DNA from: Vesta saturnalis | Lineage: Eukaryota; Arthropoda; Insecta; Coleoptera; Lampyridae | Assembly: GCA_036346205.1 (NCBI GenBank) | Contig: JARFJB010001979.1 | Span: 825,501-889,500, forward strand | Length of the DNA: 64,000 nt | Direction of reading: 5' to 3' | Shown: positions 44,134 to 54,165 of the stretch, one piece after another | Position numbering within the stretch: position 1 is the stretch's first letter | How the letters are laid out: each line of letters begins with the position of its first letter | Made by a program: the position numbers and the translations under genes | Notes under the pieces: generated by a model | Seen by the model: only the letters and a program-made list of their open reading frames with translations | Database searches by the model: none | Told to the model about the DNA's origin: nothing

Positions 44134-46103
44134 CGTGTCCCAGATAACATTTCCAGCATGGGGATCTCGCTTATTATAAAAGATTGGTGAAATTATAGGA
44201 CACTCCAATTTCCATGTATTTTAAGACTTATGGCAAGAAAAAGAAAAATGTCAAATTTCTTTTCTTGTAATATCTTTGTTATATTAGACATATAAATTTT
44301 ATTTGCACTTTCTTAAGATATTTTTATGCAGAATTTAAATATCAATTTGGATTTTATTTGCACTTTCTATTTTTTAGTTTCAACCCCTAAATAAAATTTT
44401 CTTATGGAACGACAAGTCGGCTTTGAAATAATTGATCGTGTTTTTTATCCTCTTTACAATGATATAGCACATGTACTATCTATTTTTAAAAACAACAAAT
44501 AAAATTTAAAAAATGTATTTTATTAAAGACTGTAACAATAAGCAGGCCGTGAAACATAAAAACACAATCGAATTTAATGTCACTTAAAATTATTCGTTCC
44601 AGAATATTTTGTGTCAAACATGGCTTTATTTACTAATACTGAAAAGTTTGGTATGTTGAGTTGTTACATCTTGTCTCATAAAAACAGTTTAGAAGCTGAA
44701 CGGATGTACTTGAGGCTGTAATTTAAAAGAATATGGTTCATTTTCAAAACCTACTAGAAGATGCAGAACTAAATGTATTACAATCAGTTATTGAAAATCC
44801 TTCAACATCTGTTAGAGAAATTGAACATAACACTGGTATTTCGAAAACTACATCACAAAGAATTTTAAAACGTCACAGGTATCATCCGTATAAGTACACC
44901 ATTCTGCAGGGACTTACAGATGGAGATCAGGGGAGAAGATTACAATTTTGCCAATGGTATGTTAATCAATGTGAGAATAACGATAATTTCCCAGCTACGA
45001 TTTTGTGGTCTGACAAGAGCAGATTTACAAATAATGGCCTTTTCAATCGACACAATGTTCACTTTTGGGACCGTGAAAATCCTCAAGTTGTTAAGGAAAG
45101 TCGGCATCAGATGAGATTTGGTTTTAACGTCTGGTGTGGCATTTTAGGCGCTAAACTTATTGGGCCCATATTTTTAACAAAACCTTAAATAGTGAAAGGT
45201 ATTTGAATTTACTACAAACTGATTTACAAAATGAACTTGATGATTTACCACTGATTGAGAATATTAATATCTGCCTCCAACAAGGTGGCGTCCCACCCCA
45301 CAATTCAAACATCATCAGCGAATATCTTAATAATAGGTTTCCAAATTCATGGATTGGTAATCGAGGGCCGATTTTATGGCCACCCAGATCTCAAACTTAA
45401 CGCCCTTGGACTTTTTCCTTTGGGGAGTGTACATGCAACATTTGAGAATGCCGAGGATCTTCATGAAGGTGTTCTTGCAGCATTTGGTAGCATTAAACGC
45501 CAAAAACTACGCAGAGCAATTACGTCGACAGTACGCAGGGCACAATTATGTTTAGAACGGAATGGTCAATTGTTTGAACATCTTTTATAATTGGATAATT
45601 ATCTCCAATACTATAACCTGTTTAACTCTTGTTGTTATCTATTATTAGTCGTTTTCTCATGTTTCACGGCCTACTTATTGTTAGAGTCTTTAATAAAATA
45701 CATTTTTTAAATTTTCTTTGTTGTTTTAAAAATAGATAGTACATGTGCTATATCATTGTAAAGAGGATAAAAAACACGGATCAATTATTTCAAAGCCGAC
45801 TTATCGTTCCATAAGAAAAATTTAATTTAGGGGTTGAAACTAAAAAATAGAAAGTGCAAATAAAATCCAAATTGATATTTAAATTCTGCATAAAAATATC
45901 TTAAGAAAGTGCAAATAAAATTTATATGTCTAATATAACAAAAGATATTACAAGAAAAAGAAATTTGACATTTTTCTTTTTCTTGCCATAAGTCTTAAAA
46001 TACATGGAAATTTGGAAATTGGAGAGTAATTCATCTAATTTAAGCAAATCTGTATCTTTTACAATAAGCGAGATCCCCATGCTGGAAATGTTATCTGGGA
46101 CAC

Positions 46104-46104
<1 letters not shown>
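44134..46104 (+). mobile_element. DD41D element H with about 470-bp inverted ends
   Basis: The left end CGTGTCCCAGATAACATTTC and the right end (inverse, ending GGGACACG at 46104) open inverted arms of about 470 bp (44134-44605, 45640-46104). Shared internal boxes include ATTTGCACTTTCTTAAGATA and CAACCCCTAAAT. TA flanks both ends and (TA)n lies on both sides. Length is 1971 bp. Confidence 0.92.
44620..45590 (+). pseudogene. DD41D transposase, copy H
   Basis: ATG 44620 gives MALFTNTEKFGMLSCYILSH up to a stop near 44720, then a gap. From 44733, QNLLEDAELNVLQSVIENPS, TSVREIEHNTGISKTTSQRI and LKRHRYHPYKYTILQGL lead to the first Asp in LWSDKSRFTNNGLFNRHN. FGFNVWCGILGAKLIGPIF ends at a stop at 45188. 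The second Asp is replaced by Gly in CLQQGGVPPHNSN. The third survives in another frame as PLDFFLWG near 45405. The C-terminus QLCLERNGQLFEHLL stops at 45590. Three frame breaks plus loss of one catalytic residue. Confidence 0.9.

Positions 46105-46145
<41 letters not shown>
46105..46145. repeat. (TA)n microsatellite
   Basis: About 20 TA units right after element H. Confidence 0.97.
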
Positions 46146-46148
<3 letters not shown>

Positions 46149-46365
46149 AATTAGAATTATGAATATTTAAATCTCCCAGAATTGAGAAATCGAGATAGAA
46201 AGTGACACAGTAGATAGTCAACTTTCAAACTAAGGTAATCGAAGAAGTCTTGAAAGTTACTGTCATTAGAAGACCTATCAATGCAACAGTAGTATTTCAC
46301 AAATTTAGCACCATAATTTTTAAATCAAATTAGGTCGAATTTTTTATTCTCCAAAGAACAAAGCC
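46146..46365 (-). pseudogene. Non-LTR retrotransposon endonuclease fragment
   Basis: On the minus strand, NYGAKFVKYYCCIDRSSNDS and FQDFFDYLSLKVDYLL lead to LDFSILGDLNIHNSNWD. GDxNxHxxxW is the hallmark of the apurinic-type endonuclease of LINE-like elements. One frame shift separates the parts, and the fragment is cut by the (TA)n tract. No reverse transcriptase is visible. Confidence 0.75.
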
Positions 46366-46499
46366 TACAGCAAGCGATGTTGTCCTTAAGATAAGAACAC
46401 TAACGTAAGTAACGAAAGTCGCTTTACAATGCTTATTTGGATAGCGTTGATTACATAAATTTGCAGTAAGATAAGCATTCTCGCCCTTTCTGAAATGAA

Positions 46500-47205
46500 G
46501 AGTTACTATTTCTAACTTAAAAAAATTCCAAAGCCGCCCATTTCTATATATAAATATCTCTAATATAGTTTGAGCATTTTCAATAATATTTATTTAATTT
46601 TTATACTTATTTCGCTTTATATTAATAAACTTTATAAAGAAAAGTTACACAAAATTAAAATTTCTTTAAAAAATGTCTACATATTTTCTTATAAAATTAT
46701 CATTATTCAGATATTGAAAAAATTTGAACACTTACATTCTATCTTTTGTCTCTAAATTACGCGTCGTATTAATAAAGTGTCTAGAACATAATCGATATGT
46801 TTAAGATCTATATCTTGGTATTTTTATATCTTTGAAATATGCAGCTGTTCCAGAAATATTTTATAAAAACTAAAAACTACTCATAACAACCTCCTCCCCC
46901 AACTGCCGCTGGATTTCTCCTCAAAATCTAATCGGCTGCAGGAGAAATGAAATGAAGCTTAAATACTAAATTTCAAATACGTATGTATTATGGCATAGAA
47001 CATAATCTATATGATTGAGGTCTATATATTGGTATATTTATATCTTTGAAATATTTGATAATCAAAAACAGCTCCTAACAAACCCCCCTCTCCGCCGGTG
47101 AATTTTTCCCAATATCTAATCAGCTCCAGGAGAAATGAAAACAAGCTTAAATATAAAATTGTAAGCGTCGTTTTCATTATGGAGTTATCGTGGGTATTAA
47201 CATAC
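46500..47205. repeat. Dispersed repeat family R2, copies 4 and 5 in tandem
   Basis: 46500-46975 is an inverted match to about 3200-3545. 46985-47205 repeats the inner part of it (ATATTGGTATATTTATATCT, CAGGAGAAATGAAAACAAGC) and adds TTATGGAGTTATCGTGGGTA, the inverse of about 3145-3165. A C-run (about 47240-47250) and CACACGCG sequence follow. Confidence 0.75.
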
Positions 47206-47444
47206 ATCCACACAGTCCCACACACGCGCTTATACGCACCCCCCCCCCCCGGCCGCACGCCCGTCTCAAAACGTTTCGATAGAATGTGAGGCGAAACAAA
47301 ATTGATCCCACAAACATGGCGCCTTCTCCCCATCCCAATTTCGGAATCTTAAATAGCACCCTTCCCTTGTGGTGCATCCTTGGAAAGCTCTTGAAAAATC
47401 AACAAACTATAGTTGGAAATCTAAATTTAAAATTTAGTTGATTT
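47206..47444. other. Non-coding stretch with C-run
   Basis: Contains ACGCACCCCCCCCCCGGCCG near 47236, a GC-rich spot in AT-rich sequence. No gene. Confidence 0.5.
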
Positions 47445-47745
47445 CCCACAAGATGGAGCACCGCCTCATTATCCCGCTGCTGTTGGGCAATTTGAAATCA
47501 CACAATTCCGGAAAAGTACATTAGATGAAGAGGTGCCGTAGAATGGCCACTACAACCGCCAGATCTTACACCCTTGAATTTTCAGTAGTTTACAAAACAC
47601 AACAAAATATCTCCGTGGTCAGATAATCAACGTTCGATTTCCCGATAAGTGTTTGCAAATATTATGAGACGAGAATTTGAAAATAGTTCATTTTATTGTT
47701 TAAAACAAAATCGCGGAGAGTTAGAACACTTAATTAATTAATTAA
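47445..47745 (+). pseudogene. DD41D transposase relic, copy K (C-terminal fragment)
   Basis: VDFPQDGAPPHYPAAVGQFE holds the second Asp. In a later frame GAVEWPLQPPDLTPLNFQ has Asn for the third Asp, followed by ANIMRREFENSSFYCLKQNR and GELEHLI. A (TTAA)-rich short repeat follows. No ends were found. Confidence 0.75.
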
Positions 47746-49654
47746 TTCTGTAATACGTAAGTGTACAGTACGAAAATTAATAACATTTTTTATTATTTAT
47801 TTATTAGATCAATTTATTACATAAACTGCATATCCGGTCAGTTTTTGTTTAATAAATTTTGAACGGTTTATCCTTGTATGGTATGGATCAATAACGTTTT
47901 TCAAGAGCTTTTCAAAGATGTACCGCACGAGGAGATTGTTATCTAAGATTTCAAAGTTGGGGTGCGTGGAGGATAGAGAGGTTCTGCCTTTGGTTGCGTC
48001 TATTGAAATGGTTTTGAGCATATCTCTTAATTAAAGAAAAACACGCATTGAAACATGCATGTTCTAGTTTACAATTTTACATAAATTGTTTAACAGGGGT
48101 TGATAGATAGTATTTTAAAAATGATTTTGGTAACCTTTATGTATGTTTGTAGGTAACGAACCGAAAACATTTTATCATTGTAATAAAAACAGAAAATCGT
48201 AATTGTTATCGTGAAAGAAAAGATAATTAATGAGTTTTAATATCTTGTCAATAAGTGGTAATTTGATAATGTTTTTGTAATTTAACGGTTGGAAAGGAAA
48301 AGAAAACACGTTGTGACTCGAAACTGTTATTAGAAAAGATCGTGATAAATCGTTAAGAGTTTACATACGCACGCAACTGGGTAAAATGTCACCGTTTGGA
48401 ATTAATTACATTGTAACATAGGCAAACCAAAAGACGGCTTTGTTTATTACTTTGAAATTCGAGACACATAGGATGAGTGAATATTTCCAAAATTAATGTT
48501 GCTGTTAATAATATCGCAATATTCTCAGTTAATATTTCTTGTTTTTTATATAACTTTTAAAAATTGGGGTGTATTTAGGCAGTTGGTTAAAGTTGGAGGT
48601 TCGTTTGAGCTGTAGCGGGTAGGAGACGTTCTATTGGTTTGTTACAAACGATAACTGTAAACCGTTGTGGTTATAAATATATTATCGTTTCCGTTTTAGT
48701 AAAAACTAAAAACGGGAATTAGCCTTTTTCATTTTTTGTGAAAATTTTTTTCGAACTTAAATTTTTTTTTACTGGCGATTTACCATTATTTTAAGACATA
48801 CATGAATATATTTGGCATGACGGTTAGATATTGAATATATTCGAAAATCTGGTTCTGAAATATGGTTTTACGACTGGAATGAATCACTTGTTTAACCGAT
48901 TGATTGGTTTCATAAAATTTATAAAATACGTAAACGATTCAGAAGTGTTGAACTAACTACCTTGAATTCTGTATTGCACAATATTCCACAAATATTGTAA
49001 ATCTACCTTTATTCCACCAACAATATTTTTAAGTTAATAGTATTGCCCGTCCTTAAACGTGATGGAATTTGCATATAAGCTAATTATTTTAGTTTAATTT
49101 ATACGTAGCAGAATTTAGGATGTTATTGTGAAATGTAATGAATTTTTCTCTGTATTTAAATAATTGTATAATAAGTAGTTATTAAAATATTGCAATTGAG
49201 CCAGAATTAAATTTTATAAAAACTTGTTTAGCGTTTAAATAAGTTGAATTTTAAAGCATTTTTTTCTATTTTGCGTTTAAAATTGTGCATTATGAAATGC
49301 GAATGCGTTTCTTATAGTTCAACTTTATGAAACGAAACATTTCTGTGATTAATGTTTGTACGTAAACCAAAGAAGTTCTTCGTTAATGCAAACATACGGT
49401 ACAAGAACCTGCTCTAATTAAAGAGCGGTTTCAATTGCCATAGTTGATATAAGTACGTATCGAAGAGTTTTGTTGCAACTGAAGATGAATCATACTTTCA
49501 TAGCATTTATTTCAATTTCCGGTAACCGTTAGTCAATAAATAAGTCTGTCTAATACGTTTATCGTTTCTTACATCTATGTTTACCAAATTTGGTTAATTG
49601 TAAGAAACTAAATATAAATATAACCATTAATAATTAAATTTCGTTTGAGCGCAA
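47746..49654. other. Non-coding stretch
   Basis: AT-rich and free of recognisable genes. At 48635-48740 a TGTAAACCGTTGTGGTTATA box followed by a run of AAAACTAAAAACG resembles the TATA-box region of repeat R1 (18760-18810), so an R1-related promoter fragment is possible. Confidence 0.45.
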
Positions 49655-49893
49655 AAGGAAAGGAAAGGTCACGTATTTCATTCCCTCTCAAGGGGGAGGG
49701 TGGGCTGTCTGAGCTTTCCAAGCTCCTTCAGCCACAATCATGGATTCCCAGCACACATACATACATTACGTATATATGGCTGTGGTCAGGATAGGATCAA
49801 AAGGAACGGAGTTAGGGTTCTACCCCAGCGTTAGCCTAACTAGCCGCACAAGGAGTGCATATACGTAGTGACCATACCGCTACATGTTATGAG
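49655..49893 (-). mobile_element. tRNA-derived SINE, copy 2, 5'-truncated
   Basis: The inverse of the body and tail of the SINE at 31518-31887. Shared are GGCTGAAGGAGCT, ACGTAATGTATGTATG and a CTTTCCTTTCC tail. It stops at the CATAACATGTAGCGG point, where a (CA/CG)n tract begins, so the tRNA head is missing. Confidence 0.88.
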
Positions 49894-49972
49894 GCACGCG
49901 CGCACGCACACGCGCGCGCACACGCACACATGCACGCACACACACGATCGCACGCACACACGCACACACACA
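49894..49972. repeat. Alternating AC/GC tract (Z-DNA-prone)
   Basis: GCACGCGCGCACGCACACGC and similar, about 79 bp. It sits exactly at the truncation point of SINE copy 2 and before a CAGGGTGTCCC mariner-type end. Confidence 0.9.
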
Positions 49973-50107
49973 GGGTGTCCCAGGGGTACAAGGAACTTCT
50001 ATAACTCTGTTGGTATTTGAGATACCAACTTGAGTTTTTTGCAATGGTAGCTACGGACATTCTGCACAATTTAAAATTATTTTCATCACTTACAGGGGGT
50101 CGGTATT

Positions 50108-52312
50108 CAGGGTGGCGCACCAAACGTATGTTTTTTAAATACACCCCCCTATATTTTAGAATAATTTGAAAGCCCTTTTGATTCTGATCAAAATAAGCTT
50201 AACGTTAATCGGAGAATTATGAACCGTTTAGATTGTATGGTCGAAAATAGAGTGAAAAGGCGTAATGTTTCAAAATTATCACGACTTCACTGTCACAAAT
50301 AAATCATAGATTAAAGTGTCCAGTGCTTTTATATGTCCTGAATTATCATATTAGTACTTATTAATCAACCACTTCGCATTGCCGTATACAGGGCGTGACC
50401 AACTGTAAAACCGTGTATAACTCATTTTTTTTAATGCAACACCCTGTATATTTTTATACAGAATATAACACTTTTGACAAGTTTTTCAGCGATATTTATT
50501 TATTTAAAAAATTATTTATTTAAAAAAATATAATTCACGTAGGCCGTTATCAAGAAATTTGTCACTCCTACATTGAACACTTTGTTTCTAAAGCTTTTCT
50601 AATCATGAACTACATCCGCGATGGGTTAATAAACATAGTGCACTGTACTGGTGAGGCTGAAAGAAATCATTTGCTAGCAAGTCGAATTTATCGTGAAAAA
50701 TACTCCAATGCCAGAATTCCGAAAACTGATACTCTCCGCAAACTGCCAGAAAGGTTCGAAGCAAATGGTATTGTATGTTACGCTAGTAAAGAACTTCTTG
50801 GTATTCGCGTAAATAAGGATAATGAGCTACAAGTCTTACTAAAATTGAAGATAATCCACAAATAAGGAGCACGCAGATCAGTGTAGAAACTGATAGATCG
50901 AAAAGTACTGCAAATCCAATTATATTAAAGCACAAGTTTCACCCGTACCAGTTGGAACTACATCAGAATTATATGGCCAAGATTTTCAAAATAGAGTGAA
51001 TTTTTCAAATCGAATGAGTGTACTTGTGGACGGAAATTTGGATTTTTCAATCATACGTTATTTAGTGACGAAGCAACATTCAAAAGCAATGGATTAGTTA
51101 ACCGACACAATATGCATTATTATGCAACGGAAAATCCCCATTGGCTGAGGACCGTAGACTTCCAAAATCGATGGTCCCTAAATGTGTGGGGACAATTATC
51201 GGTAATCGTGCAATTGGTCCTTTCTTCTTTAATAACACTTCGAATGGGGAGAGATATTTGCTATTTCTCAAAGACGATCTTCCAATATTACTTGAAGACG
51301 TAAATTTAAATATCAGAAGATCTATGTGGTTGCAGCATGATGGTGCTCCTGTGCATAATCATCGAATGGTTGGATTGGACGGGATGGTACTATTGCGTGG
51401 CGAGCGCGTTTCCCAGATCTAATACTAATTGATTACTTCTTATGCGGTTACGTTAAAGAGTAAATTTACTGTGTTAATCCAACGACTATTGAGGATATGA
51501 AAAATTGGGTAACTGAAGCATTTCGTTCAATTGACCAAGGAATGTTAACTACAGTCCAGCTCTCATACGTTAGGCGTTTGGCAGTTTGTAGAAAACAAAA
51601 TGGTGGTTTATTTGAACATTTGCTGTGAAAAATTGGCTAGTTTATTTCCTTCTCGCCAGTTTAGTTTAATTCCATGTTTAGTTTTTTATTCTGTATTTAG
51701 TTCTTTTATTTTGTAGATAAGATATTAGCTCGACCACTGTACACTGTAAGGTGTTGATGGTTTAATAATTCGAGGGTGCCATATCAGAGGGGCGTATACA
51801 ACAAAAATACAAAAAATTAAAATTTTACGTTCGTTGTACGTATTTTCGTAGAATACATACCACGGACGTAGAATTGTATTTTTGTATTTTTGGGACATAC
51901 GCTCCGCTGATATGAGGCAATCGGTATTAATATCAAAAAAGTAAAAACAAAATTTCGTTCTCAAGACGAATGTTGTTTCTTATTTTCCATACGGATTACT
52001 TAAAAAGGTTATAGGTACCTGTGCCTAATTGTTATGTTAGATTCAATCACAGCAGTCCACTGAAATTATTTTTTGATTAAGTAACAAATAACGTTTTTAA
52101 AAAAAATTCATCAGTTTTTCAAAATAGACCGCATGAACTGTATATCGTTCAAAAGCTTAGCAACAGTGCTATTTACCCTTTTCACTCTATTTTCGACCAT
52201 AAAATCTAAACGGTTGATAATTCGCCGATTAAAGTTAAGCCCATTTTGATCAGAATGAAAAGGGCTTTCAAATTCAAATGTATTTAAAACATAAGCATGG
52301 TGCGACACCCTG
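50108..52312 (+). mobile_element. DD41D element I with about 180-bp inverted ends
   Basis: The left end CAGGGTGGCGCACCAAACGT and the right end (inverse, ACACCCTG at 52312) open arms of about 180 bp (50108-50290, 52150-52312). These include AAGCCCTTTTGATTCTGATC and CGACCATAAAATCTAAACGG-type boxes. TA follows the right end; the left TA is eroded (TATT). A 58-bp CAGGGCGTG...CACCCTG unit at 50389-50446 sits inside the left part. Confidence 0.82.
50605..51628 (+). pseudogene. DD41D transposase, copy I (all three Asp retained)
   Basis: The N-terminal domain reads LINIVHCTGEAERNHLLASR, IYREKYSNARIPKTDTLRKL and ERFEANGIV, ending at a stop at 50865. LFSDEATFKSNGLVNRHNMH (about 51058) holds the first Asp, MWLQHDGAPVHNHR (about 51330) the second, and IAWRARFPDLILIDYFLCGY (about 51395-51450) the third. 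Each lies in a different frame segment. RRLAVCRKQNGGLFEHLL ends with TGA at 51626-51628. At least four breaks. Confidence 0.88.
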
Positions 52313-52403
52313 TATTTTAAATATTTTAAAATATACGGGTTTTCCATTTGAATTTTCAGTTTTGTGTCATTTCTGGTTTAAAAGTCACAGGGTGGCCCCT
52401 ATT

Positions 52404-52406
<3 letters not shown>

Positions 52407-52486
<80 letters not shown>

Positions 52487-52490
52487 ATAT
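52407..52490. repeat. (TA)n microsatellite with AATAT interruptions
   Basis: TA repeats with three TAATA interruptions, adjacent to the left end of element J. Confidence 0.95.
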
Positions 52491-54055
52491 AATGTCGATT
52501 AAACGTAAATTACCTTAATACATTCCTAAGAGAGCTGGAGCTCTTGGAAGATGGCGCCCTAACATCGGTTTAATTCAAATATCTTCAAAATGGTTCCCCT
52601 TTAAATGATAGCGTTTTGCACATTACATTGTAAGAAGGTTGGCTGCAATGTATCCCAATGTGTCAAAATCTTCTGTGTGGAACATTCTACAGAAGGAAGG
52701 CTTGTATCCTTTTAATTTCAAAAAAGTCCAGGCCTTGCAAGGAGGTGATTTTGCTGCTCGTGTTGATTTTTCCAATTGGATGCAAAATAAATAGAATCAA
52801 GACCAAGATTTTTTTTCTAATATTTTGTTTTGTGATGAAGTCGCTTTTACAAAAGATGGAATTTTTAATATAAACAATACACATTATTACTCCTATGTTG
52901 ATGAGGGCAAGTAAACAGCAGGAAAGGTTTAGCATTAATGTATGGATAGGTGTTCTTGGTGATAATTTGCTTGGACCTGTAGAATTGCCTAATCGTTTAA
53001 ACGGCCAAGAATATCTCAACTTTCTACAAAATACTTTACTGGATTTATTAGATGAGATTAATTTGAATATTCGGCGGAACTTGGTTTTTACATGATCGTT
53101 GTCCGGCTCACTATAACAGAATTGTTCGTACTTTCTTAGATAACAATTACCGAAAGCGATGGACCGGAAGAGGCGGTCCGGCGGTTGCTTGGCAAGCAAG
53201 GTTTCCAGATTAAATCCTTGCGATTTTTGTGTTTGGGGATATCTAAAATCAATGGTTGATTCCCAACCAACAGAAACACGCGATCAGATATAAGAAGAAT
53301 TCAGGATGTCTGCGACGAATTTAGGAACAATAGGGGAATTGTTGCAAAAATTCGGCAATCTTTACATAAACGAATAAATTGTGCAGAGAAATGGATGGTC
53401 GTCATGTGGAGCATCTTTTGTAGATTCAGTTTTGTGTTTCATGGTTTCAGTTGTCATTTTGAATTTTTTTTATTATTAATTGTGTCAGCAACATTTTTTG
53501 TATTAAAAACGATTATTTTCTACCCGAGTTTATTTCTTACTTTCTAAAGCAAAATTAATTTATGACATGAGAGCAGTTTGACGTACACGCAATTGTTATT
53601 TTGTTTATTTTCCATAGCCATTTTTCATAATTGTAAATGAATTCGTTAGTTAATTTTATAAAAGTATGATAAAACACATGAAAAGTTCAAATCGATTTAT
53701 TTCGAAAACGGTGCGTCATAGCGACTTCAGACAAGAGTATCATTCTTTTATGAAAAAATCGAAATTTTTTAAATTTTATGTTAAAATTGAGAAATTTTGA
53801 AAAACAAAAAACTTATGAATAACAATGTCCAATGCCCCGTTCAAACAAGACGCTTATGACTTATGAGTACAACTAAATAATCATATTCACGCCATATTAT
53901 TGAGCATATTCCACTAAATAAATGTACAGATCATTAAAGGGAAACCATTTTGAAGATATTTGAATTAAACCTATGTTAGGGGGCCATCTTCCAAGACCTC
54001 CAGCTCTCTTAGGAAGTATTTTTGTATTAAGGTAATTTACGTTACATCGACATAA
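52491..54055 (+). mobile_element. DD41D element J with about 125-bp inverted ends
   Basis: The left end ATGTCGATTAAACGTAAATT and the right end (inverse near 54053) share about 125 bp, including AGAGCTGGAGCTCTTGGAAG and TTCAAATATCTTCAAAATGG. (TA)n borders the left end, so the exact boundary is uncertain by a few bases. Confidence 0.85.
52613..53423 (+). pseudogene. DD41D transposase, copy J
   Basis: The N-terminus is shortened: RRLAAMYPNVSKSSVWNILQ and KEGLYPFNFKKVQALQGGDF read from about 52632. A TAG follows, then ILFCDEVAFTKDGIFNINNT with the first Asp. In the next frame RFSINVWIGVLGDNLLGPVE and LNFLQNTLLDLLDEINLNIR appear. The second Asp lies in FLHDRCPAHYNRIVRTFLDN and the third, after another shift, in LNPCDFCVWGYLKS, 41 residues later. 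It ends RHVEHLL and TAG at 53423. At least four breaks. Confidence 0.87.
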
Positions 54056-54112
54056 AATCAGCTCTAGAATCTGCAGTTTTCTTTTGTGAAAAGAGTTTGT
54101 GGACACCTTGTG

Positions 54113-54116
<4 letters not shown>

Positions 54117-54161
<45 letters not shown>
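54117..54161. repeat. (TA)n microsatellite
   Basis: About 22 TA units, 60 bp right of element J. Confidence 0.97.

Positions 54162-54165
<4 letters not shown>

Noticed and set aside
47809..48021. Minus-strand 70-codon frame
   Set aside because: Non-repetitive but without recognisable motif, start context or splice support.
49887..50144. Minus-strand frame rich in Cys-Ala-Arg
   Set aside because: Translation of the AC/GC tract.
50389..50446. Independent 58-bp MITE (CAGGGCGTG...CACCCTG)
   Set aside because: Ends match mariner-type termini, but the unit is too short to separate from chance within element I's left arm; noted only inside the element I entry.
52687..53199. Minus-strand 170-codon frame
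   Set aside because: Antisense to transposase J, whose motifs are on the plus strand; no recognisable features.
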